A stretch of DNA of 64,000 nt from Cronobacter muytjensii ATCC 51329 (GCF_001277195.1 NZ_CP012268.1:2418001-2482000), one strand, 5' to 3'. Positions 16,930 to 26,415 are shown, counted from the stretch's first letter. Notes: a model not told the origin generated them from the sequence alone. Program-made: numbers and translations.

Positions 16930-17589
16930 ATGGATCGCTTAATTACCTCTGCGCGCGACAGACAGTCGCTGCTTAGCACCCATAAGGTTCTGCGTAACAC
17001 CTATTTTATGCTGAGCCTGACGCTGGCGTTTTCCGCGATCACCGCGACCGCCAGCACCGTACTGGCACTGCCTTCGCCGGGCCTGATCCTGACGCTGGTG
17101 GGCATGTACGGTCTGATGTTCCTGACCTACCGTCTGGCCAATAAGCCAAGCGGTATCATCGCGGCGTTCGCCTTCACCGGCTTCCTGGGCTATATCCTGG
17201 GGCCGATGCTTAATGCGTATCTTTCTGCCGGGATGGGCGATCTTATCGCGCTGTCTCTCGGCGGCACCGCGCTGGTGTTCTTCTGCTGCTCCGCCTATGT
17301 GCTCACCACCCGCAAGGATATGTCCTTCCTGGGCGGTATGTTGATGGCGGGTGTGGTCGTCGTGCTGATCGGCATGGTTGCGAACATCTTCTTACAGCTG
17401 CCTGCGCTGCACCTGGCGATCAGCGCCGTGTTTATTCTGCTCTCTTCAGGCGCCATCCTGTTTGAAACCAGCAATATCATTCACGGCGGCGAAACCAACT
17501 ATATTCGCGCGACCGTCAGCCTGTATGTTTCGCTCTACAACATCTTTGTGAGCCTTTTGAGCATTCTGGGCTTCGCGAGCCGCGACTAA
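16930..17589 (+). CDS. yccA: Inner-membrane protein YccA (BI-1 family, FtsH modulator)
   Basis: 219 residues, identical in length to E. coli YccA. Start ATG at 16930 gives MDRLITSARDRQSLLSTHKVLRN, the cytoplasmic N-terminus that FtsH needs for degradation; upstream frame to 16876 is rejected. Seven hydrophobic segments follow, with LANKPSGIIAAFAFTGFLGYILGP and the C-terminal YVSLYNIFVSLLSILG typical of the BAX-inhibitor-1 family. In E. coli it is an FtsH substrate that also restrains FtsH when translocons jam. Monocistronic, ended by a strong terminator at 17611. Confidence 0.97.
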   Translation: MDRLITSARDRQSLLSTHKVLRNTYFMLSLTLAFSAITATASTVLALPSPGLILTLVGMYGLMFLTYRLANKPSGIIAAFAFTGFLGYILGPMLNAYLSAGMGDLIALSLGGTALVFFCCSAYVLTTRKDMSFLGGMLMAGVVVVLIGMVANIFLQLPALHLAISAVFILLSSGAILFETSNIIHGGETNYIRATVSLYVSLYNIFVSLLSILGFASRD

Positions 17590-17610
17590 CGGTTAGCCAA
17601 CGCTGCGCTT

Positions 17611-17641
17611 AAGCCCCGCCCCGTGCGGGGCTTTGTTTTTT
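17611..17641 (+). terminator. Terminator of yccA
   Basis: Perfect 7-bp stem GCCCCGC (17613-17619) / GCGGGGC (17625-17631) followed by TTTGTTTTTT; a strong intrinsic terminator. Confidence 0.92.
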
Positions 17642-17696
17642 CTGGCGCCAGGAATTTGCTACACTGCGCGCAATCAGTAACAGGGCAAGAATCGGT

Positions 17697-18026
17697 ATGT
17701 TGACGTTTGATGGTAAAGAGTTTGAAACCGACGCTGAAGGCTATCTGAAAGTCTTCGACGCCTGGAGCGAAGGGCTGGCGGAGGTTATCGCCGAAAAAGA
17801 AGGCATTACGCTAACGCCGGAGCACTGGGAAGTGGTGCGCTTTGTACGCGATTTTTATATCGAATTTAATACATCGCCCGCTATCCGCATGCTGGTCAAA
17901 GCAATGGCGACGAAATTCGGCGAAGAGAAAGGCAACAGCCGCTATCTCTATCGCCTGTTCCCGAAAGGCCCGGCGAAGCAGGCCACTAAAATCGCCGGCC
18001 TGCCGAAACCCGTGAAGTGCATTTAA
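17697..18026 (+). CDS. tusE: Sulfurtransferase TusE
   Basis: 109 residues, nearly the E. coli sequence. TusE takes sulfur from TusD of the TusBCD complex and hands it to MnmA for 2-thiolation of the tRNA wobble uridine. Homologous to DsrC; the functional Cys is the penultimate residue in the end PKPVKCI, present here. EHWEVVRFVRDFYIEFNTSPAIRMLVKAM is the family signature. Its stop codon overlaps the stop of the convergent acyP by 4 bp. Confidence 0.97.
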   Translation: MLTFDGKEFETDAEGYLKVFDAWSEGLAEVIAEKEGITLTPEHWEVVRFVRDFYIEFNTSPAIRMLVKAMATKFGEEKGNSRYLYRLFPKGPAKQATKIAGLPKPVKCI

Positions 18027-18304
18027 TAGCGAATGCGAAATTCCCGGTAATCTTCAGCGGGCGAATGCGGCTCCGTCAGGACCTTCTCCACATGGGCGCT
18101 ACGCGGCCCGCCCGCTTTTAGCCAGGCGATAAGCTTCTCCACCTGCCCGGCCTCGCCGCAGGCCAGCACTTCCACGCTGCCGTCGTCAAGATTACGTGCG
18201 TAGCCGGTCAGGCCCAGTCGCGTCGCCTCGTGCTGGGTAGTGTAGCGAAACCCGACGCCCTGTACCCGGCCGTGTACCCAGGCCATCGTGCATTGTTGAG
18301 TCAT
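18023..18304 (-). CDS. acyP: Acylphosphatase
   Basis: 93 residues from the ATG at 18304 (GAGAACC upstream); the long frame to 18517 crosses into rlmI and is rejected. Acylphosphatase hydrolyses acyl phosphates such as acetyl phosphate. Active-site Arg and Asn are seen in HGRVQGVGFRYTTQ (phosphate loop, residues 11-24) and GYARNLDDGSVEV (catalytic Asn near 38). Known in E. coli as yccX. Divergent from rlmI over 88 bp and overlapping tusE tail-to-tail. Confidence 0.95.
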   Translation of the reverse strand: MTQQCTMAWVHGRVQGVGFRYTTQHEATRLGLTGYARNLDDGSVEVLACGEAGQVEKLIAWLKAGGPRSAHVEKVLTEPHSPAEDYREFRIRY

Positions 18305-18392
18305 AGCGGTTCTCCTTTGCGGTAGCGTTGCATTTCCCGGCTGAAGTCGGGAGAATGGCGCCCATTTTCTTTGATTCACAGAATAGCAAATT

Positions 18393-19583
18393 ATGAGCGT
18401 ACGTTTAGTGTTAGCCAAAGGGCGCGAGAAGTCTCTCCTGCGCCGCCATCCCTGGGTCTTTTCCGGCGCCGTCGCGCGTATGGAAGGTAAAGCCGCGCCA
18501 GGTGAAACCATCGACATCGTCGACCATCAGGGAAAATGGTTAGCACGCGCCGCCCTCTCCCCGGCCTCGCAGATCCGCGCGCGCGTCTGGACGTTTGATG
18601 CGAATGAAACCATCGACATCGCCTTTTTCACCCGTCGCCTGGCTCAGGCGCAGCAGTGGCGCGACTGGCTGGCGCAAAAAGACGGGCTCGACAGCTATCG
18701 CCTTATCGCCGGTGAATCGGACGGCCTGCCGGGCGTGACGATTGACCGTTTCGGCAATTTCCTCGTGCTGCAACTGCTCTCCGCCGGTGCGGAATATCAG
18801 CGCCCGGCGCTGGTATCGGCGTTGCAGTCGCTCTACCCAGAATGCTCGATTTACGATCGCTCGGACGTCGCGGTACGTAAAAAAGAAGGCATGGAGCTTG
18901 CGCAGGGCCCGATCAGCGGCGAGGTGCCGCCGGATCTGCTGGCGATTGAAGAGCACGGCATGAAGCTGCTGGTGGATATTAAAGGCGGTCATAAAACCGG
19001 TTATTACCTTGACCAGCGCGACAGCCGTTTCGCGACGCGCCGCTATGTCGACGACAAGCGCGTGCTGAACTGCTTCTCTTACACTGGCGGCTTTGCGGTC
19101 TCTGCGCTGATGGGCGGCTGTCGCCAGGTGATAAGCGTTGATACCTCGCAGGAGGCGCTGGATGTGGCGAAACAGAACGTGGAGCTTAACCAGCTCGACC
19201 TGAGCAAAGCCGAATTCGTGCGCGATGACGTATTCAAGCTGCTGCGTAAATACCGCGATCAGGGCGAGAAGTTCGACGTTATCGTGATGGACCCGCCAAA
19301 ATTCGTAGAGAACAAAAGCCAGCTTCATGGCGCATGCCGCGGCTATAAAGACATTAATATGCTCGCAATTCAGCTTCTTAACCCTGGCGGCATTCTGCTC
19401 ACGTTCTCCTGCTCCGGGCTGATGACCACCGATTTATTCCAGAAAATCGTCGCCGACGCCGCAACAGATGCCGGACGTGATGTACAATTTATAGAGCAGT
19501 TCCGTCAGGCCGCCGATCACCCTGTGATCGCCAGCTACCCGGAAGGTCTTTATCTGAAAGGGTTTGCCTGTCGCGTCATGTAA
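18393..19583 (+). CDS. rlmI: 23S rRNA m5C1962 methyltransferase RlmI
   Basis: 396 residues, as in E. coli. It methylates C1962 of 23S rRNA with SAM. N-terminal PUA domain (about 1-80, with RHPWVFSGAVARMEG), central beta-sheet region, then a Rossmann methyltransferase domain with RVLNCFSYTGGFAVSALMGG as the SAM loop and VIVMDPPKFVENKS. The catalytic Cys candidate lies in LLTFSCSGLMTT near residue 334. Followed by hspQ 59 bp later in the same direction. Confidence 0.97.
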   Translation: MSVRLVLAKGREKSLLRRHPWVFSGAVARMEGKAAPGETIDIVDHQGKWLARAALSPASQIRARVWTFDANETIDIAFFTRRLAQAQQWRDWLAQKDGLDSYRLIAGESDGLPGVTIDRFGNFLVLQLLSAGAEYQRPALVSALQSLYPECSIYDRSDVAVRKKEGMELAQGPISGEVPPDLLAIEEHGMKLLVDIKGGHKTGYYLDQRDSRFATRRYVDDKRVLNCFSYTGGFAVSALMGGCRQVISVDTSQEALDVAKQNVELNQLDLSKAEFVRDDVFKLLRKYRDQGEKFDVIVMDPPKFVENKSQLHGACRGYKDINMLAIQLLNPGGILLTFSCSGLMTTDLFQKIVADAATDAGRDVQFIEQFRQAADHPVIASYPEGLYLKGFACRVM

Positions 19584-19642
19584 CTTGAAAAGGAATACAC
19601 TGCCCTTATATACAGGGTATGAACGTTTCCCGGGAGGTGACA

Positions 19643-19960
19643 ATGATTGCCAGCAAATTCGGTATCGGCCAGCAGGTTCGTCATTCTCTGTTAGGGTATT
19701 TGGGTGTCGTGGTGGATATCGACCCTGAATATTCGCTTGATGAACCTGAAGTCGATGAACTGGCGGTAAACGCCGAGCTGCGCGCCGCGCCGTGGTATCA
19801 CGTCGTGATGGAAGACGACGACGGCCAGCCCGTGCATACTTATCTTGCTGAAGCCCAGCTAAGCGGCGAAATGCAGGAGGAGCATCCGGAGCAACCCTCT
19901 ATGGATGAACTGGCGCGTTCGATTCGCCAGCAGCTCCAGGCGCCCCGCCTGCGTAACTAA
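19643..19960 (+). CDS. hspQ: Heat-shock protein HspQ (Lon specificity factor)
   Basis: 105 residues from the ATG at 19643, matching E. coli in length and start (MIASKFGIGQQVRHSLLGYLG); GGGAGGTGA precedes it by 4-10 bp. The in-frame ATG at 19619 would add eight residues not in the family. HspQ is a small heat-shock protein that binds hemimethylated DNA and stimulates Lon proteolysis. Signature LRAAPWYHVVMEDDDGQPVHTYLAEAQL is complete. Ended by the terminator at 19961. Confidence 0.95.
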   Translation: MIASKFGIGQQVRHSLLGYLGVVVDIDPEYSLDEPEVDELAVNAELRAAPWYHVVMEDDDGQPVHTYLAEAQLSGEMQEEHPEQPSMDELARSIRQQLQAPRLRN

Positions 19961-19986
19961 AAAAACCCGGCCACGCCGGGTTTTTT
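19961..19986. terminator. Bidirectional terminator between hspQ and yccU
   Basis: Stem CCCGGC (19966-19971) / GCCGGG (19975-19980), 3-nt loop, flanked by AAAAA on the left and TTTTTT on the right, so it can end both convergent genes. Confidence 0.9.
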
Positions 19987-19987
19987 A

Positions 19988-20401
19988 TTACTGAAACAGG
20001 CCTAGCCGCGGTATTTCTATCGCCGGGCAGCGATCCATCACCACGTTAAGCCCCGCGTCACGCGCCAGCACCGCCGCCTGCTCGTTAATCACGCCAAGTT
20101 GTAGCCAGAGCGTTTTCGCGCCTATCGCAATGGCCTCCTGCGCCACGCCCCACGCGGCTTCGGAATTACGGAACACGTCCACCATATCAACTTTTTCCGG
20201 CACGTCGGCGAGCGTGGCGTATCCTTGCTGGCCAAGCAAGGTTTTCCCCGCTACTTTCGGCGACACGGGAATGACGTGATACCCTTTCTCCAGCAGATAC
20301 GCCATCACGCGATAACTCGGACGGTCGGGCTTGTCGCTGGCGCCCACCAGCGCGATAGTTTTGGTGTTTTGCAAAATCTCTGCGATATCAGCTTCTTTCA
20401 T
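19988..20401 (-). CDS. yccU: CoA-binding domain protein YccU
   Basis: 137 residues from the ATG at 20401 (GGGGAGAG upstream), the E. coli length; five more residues are possible to 20416. The CoA_binding Rossmann fold is seen in KTIALVGASDKPDRPSYRV (residues 14-32), VIPVSPKVAGKTLLGQ and WLQLGVINEQAAVLARDAGL, with the conserved Cys in VMDRCPAIE. Physiological function is unknown; the fold suggests binding of CoA or a nucleotide-like ligand. Divergent from mgsA. Confidence 0.95.
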   Translation of the reverse strand: MKEADIAEILQNTKTIALVGASDKPDRPSYRVMAYLLEKGYHVIPVSPKVAGKTLLGQQGYATLADVPEKVDMVDVFRNSEAAWGVAQEAIAIGAKTLWLQLGVINEQAAVLARDAGLNVVMDRCPAIEIPRLGLFQ

Positions 20402-20574
20402 TTTCTCTCCCCTCAAAACGTTCCAGTAAAGTGTATGTCAAAGGCGGCGCGCTCACCACGCAACGCCGCGTCTGAGCGCAACCGATGCGACGGGGCGCAG
20501 TTTTTTACCGGCTTCGCTTGCAGCATCCATCACTTACAGTAATCTGTAGCCAGTTATTTAATCTGGAAAATGAT

Positions 20575-21033
20575 ATGGAACTGACAACCCGAACCCTGCC
20601 CGCCCAAAAGAAAATCGCGCTGGTGGCGCATGACCACTGCAAATCGATGCTGATGAACTGGGTGGAGCGCCATAAAGCGCTGCTGGCGCATCATTCACTG
20701 TACGCAACTGGCACTACCGGCAATCTGGTGCAGCGCGCGACCGGCCTTGAGGTTAACGCGATGCTGAGCGGCCCGATGGGCGGCGATCAGCAGGTGGGCG
20801 CGATGATCGCCGAAGGGAAAATCGACGTATTGATCTTTTTCTGGGATCCGCTGAACGCCGTGCCGCACGATCCGGACGTTAAAGCGCTGCTGCGTCTCGC
20901 CACCGTCTGGAATATCCCGGTAGCGACGAACCTGTCGACGGCAGATTTTATTATCCAGTCGCCGACCTTTAGCGACACGCTGGATGTGCTGATCCCTGAC
21001 TATCCGCGTTATCTCGCAGAACGCCTGAAATAA
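20575..21033 (+). CDS. mgsA: Methylglyoxal synthase
   Basis: 152 residues from the ATG at 20575, as in E. coli. It converts dihydroxyacetone phosphate to methylglyoxal and phosphate, a bypass of lower glycolysis under phosphate limitation. Phosphate-binding residues and catalytic Asp are seen in VAHDHCKSML (His and Lys), YATGTTGNLVQRATGL and SGPMGGDQQVGAMI, with DPLNAVPHDPDVKALLR after. Ends one base before helD on the opposite strand; no terminator fits between them. Confidence 0.97.
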   Translation: MELTTRTLPAQKKIALVAHDHCKSMLMNWVERHKALLAHHSLYATGTTGNLVQRATGLEVNAMLSGPMGGDQQVGAMIAEGKIDVLIFFWDPLNAVPHDPDVKALLRLATVWNIPVATNLSTADFIIQSPTFSDTLDVLIPDYPRYLAERLK

Positions 21034-23088
21034 TCAGGGTTTGCGGGCCGTCGGCACGCCAAGACGCGTCAGCGCGTCAACAAACACCGACGGCGCCGCG
21101 TTGTCATACAGCAGCCAGACACGATGCCGCGCGCGGGTTAGCGCCACATACAGCAGGCGGCGCTCTTCGGCATGAGGGAAGTCTTCCGTGGCAGGCAGCA
21201 GCGCCTGTTCCATAACCGATTCTCGGGCAGGCGCCGGAAACCCATCCCGCCCCTCGTTCAGACCGACAATAATGACGTAATCCGCCTGCTGCCCTTTGCT
21301 GGCGTGAATCGTCATAAACTCCAGCGAGAGTTTTGGCCAGCGCGTCGCGGCCATCTCCAGCGCCGCCGGGCGCAGATGATGATAGCGAGCCAGCACCAGT
21401 ACGCGCTCGTCGGGGCGCACATAGCCGCTCATTTTATCCAGCAGCGCTTCCAGTTGCTCCTGCGCCAGCAGCGTGACGGCTTTGCTGTCGCCCGCACGCA
21501 GACTGTTAAGGGGTTTTTCCCGCTGATGCGGGTTTTGCTGGACAAAGCGGTTAGCAATGTCGCCGATGCGCCCGTTAAAACGGTACGTGGTGTCGAGCGC
21601 GCACTGGTCGCCCTCGCCAAAATGCGCGTCAAATGCGGTAGTCAGGGAGAGTTGCGCCCCGCTGAAGCGGTAAATCGCCTGCCAGTCGTCGCCCACGGCA
21701 AACAGGCTGGTGGCTGAATTCTGACGGCGCAGTGCCGCCAGCAACGCTGCCCGCTGCGGTGAAATATCCTGGAATTCGTCCACCAAAATATGCTTCCACG
21801 GGCTGACAAAACGGCCTTTCTCCAGCACGCTGATCGCCTGATGGATAAGCCCCGAAAAATCGACCGCCTCCTCGGCTTTCAGCGCCGCTTTCCAGGCTTT
21901 CAATAACGGCGCCATCAGCTTGACGCGCTTCTGGAAGAGCACACGAACATCATCTGGCGCGGCGGCTATCATCTCTGCTTGCGAGCCGCCATGCATGCGC
22001 ATCAGCCCAAGCCAGCGGTCGAGACGACTGGCGAGCCGTTTGCAAAGCGCCTCGTCCTCCCAGAAATCGCCGTCGTCGATGTCCCACTCCAGCTCGTCAC
22101 GCAGCCACTCCCGCCAGCCCTTCGCCTGCGCTTTTTTCTCGCGGCACTGTTCGCGCCAGGCGTTCAGCAGAAGGTCGTGGCGCGCTACCGTGTCGTTTTC
22201 AAGCTCGCTCACGCGCGGCGTTTTACGCCCGCCCTGGCCGATGATATGCAGCGCCAGCGCATGAAAGGTACGCGCGACGATCGCATCGGTGTTAAGACGC
22301 GCCTGAAGCCGCTCCTCCATCTCTCTGGCGGCCTGACGCCCGAACGCCAGCAGCAGAATTTGTTCAGCTGTCGCCTCGCCGCGCTCGATAAGCCAACCCG
22401 CGCGCGCCACCAGTACGGAGGTTTTGCCGCTCCCCGCGCCTGCCAGCACCAGCAGCGAGCTTTCGCCGTTTACCACCGCCCGCGCCTGGGACGGGTTAAG
22501 CGGCGAGCTTTCAATATGCGCGAAAAAATCGGCGTAACGCGTCAGCATGGCGTCGGTAAAGGCCTGGTTATGCGCGAGACGCTTCGCCTCGCTGTCTCCA
22601 AGCCAGGCCTGGCATTCCCGCCAGGCGTCGCGGCAGTTATCGAACGACTCAAGGCGCGCTGTCGGCACCGGCAGCGCCTGTAACGCACGGCGCAGCGCCT
22701 GACATAACGCCTGGCTCTCTTCACGCTTTAGCCATTTCTCATGCGTTGCGCCGCTGCGGATTTTCTCCTGCCAGGCGTTGAGCACGCCCGCCGCTACCTC
22801 GCTCATCTCAAGACTCCACTGCTGCCAGAGCGCTGTCAGGTGATGATAAAAGCGCTGGGTTTCCACCCATTCCGTGCCGTGCAGGCGCACCACTTTATTA
22901 TCCGCCAGCGTGAATTCCAGCTCGCCCCAGACCAGGCCGCGGCGGCACTGGATATCCAGCAACTGATTAAATGGGATCAGATATTCGTGCTTATCGCCAG
23001 AGACTTTTACCCCGGCGGTGAGGATTTCCGCACGATCGTAGGGGTGTTGCGCCAGACGTTTACCCAGAGAGGTTGCTTTCAGTTCCAT
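21034..23088 (-). CDS. helD: DNA helicase IV (HelD)
   Basis: 684 residues from the ATG at 23088, exactly the E. coli length; the longer frame to 23142 is rejected because MELKATSLGKRLAQHPYDRA is the family start. Superfamily 1 helicase with 3'-5' polarity: Walker A LAGAGSGKTSVL near residue 215, motif II VDEFQDIS, motif III GDDWQAIYRF, motif V FMTIHASKGQQADYVI, motif VI LYVALTRAR. N-terminal 190 residues are the HelD-specific region. Stop abuts mgsA tail-to-tail. Confidence 0.97.
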   Translation of the reverse strand: MELKATSLGKRLAQHPYDRAEILTAGVKVSGDKHEYLIPFNQLLDIQCRRGLVWGELEFTLADNKVVRLHGTEWVETQRFYHHLTALWQQWSLEMSEVAAGVLNAWQEKIRSGATHEKWLKREESQALCQALRRALQALPVPTARLESFDNCRDAWRECQAWLGDSEAKRLAHNQAFTDAMLTRYADFFAHIESSPLNPSQARAVVNGESSLLVLAGAGSGKTSVLVARAGWLIERGEATAEQILLLAFGRQAAREMEERLQARLNTDAIVARTFHALALHIIGQGGRKTPRVSELENDTVARHDLLLNAWREQCREKKAQAKGWREWLRDELEWDIDDGDFWEDEALCKRLASRLDRWLGLMRMHGGSQAEMIAAAPDDVRVLFQKRVKLMAPLLKAWKAALKAEEAVDFSGLIHQAISVLEKGRFVSPWKHILVDEFQDISPQRAALLAALRRQNSATSLFAVGDDWQAIYRFSGAQLSLTTAFDAHFGEGDQCALDTTYRFNGRIGDIANRFVQQNPHQREKPLNSLRAGDSKAVTLLAQEQLEALLDKMSGYVRPDERVLVLARYHHLRPAALEMAATRWPKLSLEFMTIHASKGQQADYVIIVGLNEGRDGFPAPARESVMEQALLPATEDFPHAEERRLLYVALTRARHRVWLLYDNAAPSVFVDALTRLGVPTARKP

Positions 23089-23214
23089 GAGGCTGCCATT
23101 GAATGGTGTCAGAGCGCTAAGTTTACCCGCCTGCGATATCACGCTCCAGACCCAAAACGCGTTACAATTGTTGTGGTTATGATCCCGGCGCTTTGCCGAC
23201 GCTTCTGAGGTTTT

Positions 23215-23661
23215 ATGCGTACTGTTTTAAATATTCTGAATTTTGTGCTGGGCGGTTTCGCCACGACCCTCTCCTGGCTGCTGGCGACGCTTGTCAGCAT
23301 CGTTCTGGTTATCACCCTGCCGCTGACACGCTCCTGCTGGGAAATTACAAAACTGTCGCTGCTGCCCTATGGGAATGAAGCGGTACATGTGGACGAGCTT
23401 GATCCGGCGGGGAAAAATGCGCTGCTCAATACCGGCGGCACGCTGCTGAATCTCTTCTGGCTGCTGTTTTTCGGCTGGTGGCTGTGCCTGATGCATATCG
23501 CCGCTGGTATCGCGCAGTGCCTGACTATTATTGGGATCCCGGTCGGTATTGCGAATTTTAAAATCGCCGCGATTGCGCTCTGGCCAGTAGGCCGCCGCGT
23601 CGTTTCCGTGGAGACGGCCAGGGCCGCGCGCGACGCGAACGCCCGCCGCCGTTTCCAGTAA
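23215..23661 (+). CDS. yccF: Inner-membrane protein YccF
   Basis: 148 residues, same as E. coli. The protein has two copies of the YccF domain, each with hydrophobic helices (LSWLLATLVSIVLVITLPLT and LLNLFWLLFFGWWLCLMHIAAG) and the motif ITIIGIPVGIANFKIAAIALWPVGR. Function unknown. It lies 13-16 bp before yccS and the two are probably one transcription unit, so a role beside the YccS membrane protein is likely but unproven. Confidence 0.95.
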   Translation: MRTVLNILNFVLGGFATTLSWLLATLVSIVLVITLPLTRSCWEITKLSLLPYGNEAVHVDELDPAGKNALLNTGGTLLNLFWLLFFGWWLCLMHIAAGIAQCLTIIGIPVGIANFKIAAIALWPVGRRVVSVETARAARDANARRRFQ

Positions 23662-23677
23662 ACCAGGGCCGCTCATG

Positions 23678-25810
23678 ATGCTCAACCCTCTGCTTCACCG
23701 CCACGCCTGGAACAGCGCGTGGCTCACCAACGTGCGTATCTTTATTGCGCTGTGCGGCACCGCGGCGCTGCCCTGGTGGCTTGGCGAGGCGAAGCTGACG
23801 ATTCCGCTGACGCTTGGCGTGGTCGCCGCCGCGCTGACCGACCTCGACGATCGCCTGACGGGCCGACTGCGAAACCTGCTGATTACGCTTATCAGTTTTT
23901 TTATCGCCTCGGCCTCGGTGGAGTTGCTGTTCCCGTGGCCGTGGCTGTTCGCCGCCGGGCTGACGGTTTCGACCATTGGCTTTATTCTGCTGGGCGGGCT
24001 TGGGCAGCGCTATGCGACTATCGCCTTCGGCGCGCTGCTGATAGCTATCTATACCATGCTTGGGGTATCGCTTTATGAGCACTGGTACCAGCAGCCGCTG
24101 CTGCTGCTCGCAGGCGCGGTCTGGTACAACCTGCTGACGCTCGCCGGGCATTTGCTCTTCCCGGTGCGGCCGTTGCAGGAAAATCTGGCCCGCTGCTATG
24201 AACAGCTGGCGCATTATCTGGAAATTAAATCGCGGCTGTTCGATCCGGATATCGAAGATGAAAGTCAGGTGCCGATGCTGGAGCTGGCGATGGCCAACAG
24301 CCAGCTGGTTGCCACGCTGAATCAGACCAAAGCCTCGCTGTTGACCCGCTTGCGCGGTGACCGCGGCCAGCGCAGCACGCGCCGCACGCTGCACTATTAT
24401 TTTGTCGCGCAGGATATCCACGAGCGCGCAAGCTCCTCGCATATTCATTACCAGACACTGCGTGACACCTTTCGCTACAGCGATGTGATGTTCCGCTTCC
24501 AGCGTTTGCTCTCCATGCAGTCACAGGCGTGTCAGCAACTGGCGCGTTCCGTGCTGCTGCGCAAGCCCTACCAGCACGATCCGCGTTTCGAGCGCGCATT
24601 TACGCATCTGGAGGCCGCGCTCGATCGCACCGCGGCGGCGGGCGGGTCGGCCACACAGCTCAAAGCCGTGCAGTTTCTGGTCGCCAACCTTAAAGCCATT
24701 GACGCGCAGCTTGCCACTATTGAATCGGAGCAGCCCTTTACCCAACCTGCCGCCAGTGACAGTGAACACCGTCTGGCGGATGACAGCCTGAACGGCTTCA
24801 GCGATATCTGGTTTCGCCTGAGCCGTAACGTTACGCCGCAGTCGGCGCTGTTTCGCCACGCGGTGCGGATGTCCGTCGTACTGTGCGTCGGTTACGCTTT
24901 TATCCAGTTGACCGGCCTTAATCACGGCTACTGGATTTTGCTCACCAGCCTGTTTGTCTGTCAGCCGAACTACAACGCCACGCGCCATCGCCTGACACTG
25001 CGTATTATCGGCACGCTGGCGGGCGTCGCGGTCGGCATTCCCGTGCTCTATTTTGTACCTTCACTGGAAGGGCAACTGGTGCTGATCGTGATTACCGGCG
25101 TGCTGTTTTTTGTTTTCCGCACCGTGCAATACGCCCACGCCACGCTCTTTATCACGCTACTGGTACTTCTGTGCTTTAATCTGCTGGGCGAGGGCTTTGA
25201 AGTGGCGTTGCCGCGCGTGGTGGATACGATAATCGGCTGCGCCATCGCCTGGTTTGCGGTGAGCTTTATCTGGCCCGACTGGCGGTTCCGTCGGCTGCCA
25301 GCGGTGCTTGAGCGCGCGCTAAACGCCAACTGTCGTTATCTCGACGCGATCCTTGAACAGTATCATCAAGGGCGCGACAACCGGCTCGCCTATCGTATCG
25401 CCCGTCGCGATGCGCATAACAGCGATGCGGAGCTGGCGTCGGTGGTGTCGAATATGTCGAGCGAGCCCAGAGTCAGTGCGCAGATGCGCGATATCGCTTT
25501 CCGGTTTTTGTGTCTTAACCACACGCTTACCAGCTATATCTCCGCGCTTGGCGCGCACAGGGAAAAGCTAACGCGTCAGGAGATCCTCTCCCTGCTCGAC
25601 GATGCTGTCTGTTACGTTGATGATGCGCTTCATCACCAGCCTGCTGACGACGCGCGGGTGAAGCAATCGCTGGCGGAACTGGCGCAGCGCATTGGGCAAA
25701 TTGAGCCGCGCCAGGAGAGTAAAGAACCGCTGGTGCTACAGCAGATAGGACTGCTTATCTCTCCGCTGCCGGAAATCAGCCGCCTGCAGCGTCAACTGGC
25801 TCAGGAATGA
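23678..25810 (+). CDS. yccS: Inner-membrane protein YccS (FUSC/aromatic-acid exporter-like family)
   Basis: 710 residues from the second of two adjacent ATGs; 23675 is equally possible and AGGG lies 6-9 bp upstream. YccS/YhfK family: two blocks of transmembrane helices (about 20-160 and 395-510), each followed by a long cytoplasmic helical domain. FUSC signatures LLTSLFVCQPNYNATRHRL and RIIGTLAGVAVGIP are present. The family resembles the AaeB p-hydroxybenzoate efflux pump, but the substrate of YccS is unknown. The last 10 bp overlap the end of sxy on the other strand. Confidence 0.94.
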   Translation: MLNPLLHRHAWNSAWLTNVRIFIALCGTAALPWWLGEAKLTIPLTLGVVAAALTDLDDRLTGRLRNLLITLISFFIASASVELLFPWPWLFAAGLTVSTIGFILLGGLGQRYATIAFGALLIAIYTMLGVSLYEHWYQQPLLLLAGAVWYNLLTLAGHLLFPVRPLQENLARCYEQLAHYLEIKSRLFDPDIEDESQVPMLELAMANSQLVATLNQTKASLLTRLRGDRGQRSTRRTLHYYFVAQDIHERASSSHIHYQTLRDTFRYSDVMFRFQRLLSMQSQACQQLARSVLLRKPYQHDPRFERAFTHLEAALDRTAAAGGSATQLKAVQFLVANLKAIDAQLATIESEQPFTQPAASDSEHRLADDSLNGFSDIWFRLSRNVTPQSALFRHAVRMSVVLCVGYAFIQLTGLNHGYWILLTSLFVCQPNYNATRHRLTLRIIGTLAGVAVGIPVLYFVPSLEGQLVLIVITGVLFFVFRTVQYAHATLFITLLVLLCFNLLGEGFEVALPRVVDTIIGCAIAWFAVSFIWPDWRFRRLPAVLERALNANCRYLDAILEQYHQGRDNRLAYRIARRDAHNSDAELASVVSNMSSEPRVSAQMRDIAFRFLCLNHTLTSYISALGAHREKLTRQEILSLLDDAVCYVDDALHHQPADDARVKQSLAELAQRIGQIEPRQESKEPLVLQQIGLLISPLPEISRLQRQLAQE

Positions 25811-26415
25811 TTCTGTACTGAGAATTGCATAAACCATTCCAGCAGCTCTTCGCGGATTTGGGTGGGTAACGCCGCTTCATGGGTGCCGGTAATGGCGCCC
25901 TGAAGCGCGTACAACACATGCAGGCTGAGGTTTTTGCGAGCCTTGCGTAACTTCAGCCAGCACTCCTTCGCGCCAAAGGCGCATAACGTTTCCACATCCC
26001 GGATCCCGGCTTCCCAGAGCGACATTTCAAGCTGAACGTTAAGGTTTGGCAGATCTTTGACGCGCCGCTCGCGGGCACGCTCGGTTTTCTCTGCCTGCGC
26101 GCAGGCCAGCGCGATGCGCGCGTGCTCACGCAGCGCTGATGGCGAGCGCCAGAGTGTCTCATCCGCCAGATAATAGTTGAGGCTAATATGACGACCGCGC
26201 CGGGTACATACCAGCATCGGCGGATTATGCGCTTGTTGATAATCGCGGCTCTGATCGCTGGCACGCAGATACAAGCGCCCTTCCACCAGCATGGCGAATA
26301 CGGCGTCGTTAATGGCGAGGCTGTAGCCGCCAAAGAGCGAACGATGAGTAACATTTCCCAGCGATGAAAGCGTATTTTGTACCCGAACCAGAGTGTCAGA
26401 CGAAGCTTTATCCAT
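25801..26415 (-). CDS. sxy: Competence regulator Sxy/TfoX
   Basis: 204 residues (E. coli 209). Sxy is a CRP co-activator needed for transcription of competence genes at CRP-S sites. N-terminal TfoX domain with VTHRSLFGGYSLAINDAVFAMLVEGRLYLRA and C-terminal TfoX domain with LPNLNVQLEMSLWEAGIRDVETL, in the known order. Convergent with yccS with 10-bp overlap and divergent from sulA. In E. coli it autoregulates through a CRP-S site and an mRNA structure; I did not resolve such elements here. Confidence 0.95.
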   Translation of the reverse strand: MDKASSDTLVRVQNTLSSLGNVTHRSLFGGYSLAINDAVFAMLVEGRLYLRASDQSRDYQQAHNPPMLVCTRRGRHISLNYYLADETLWRSPSALREHARIALACAQAEKTERARERRVKDLPNLNVQLEMSLWEAGIRDVETLCAFGAKECWLKLRKARKNLSLHVLYALQGAITGTHEAALPTQIREELLEWFMQFSVQNHS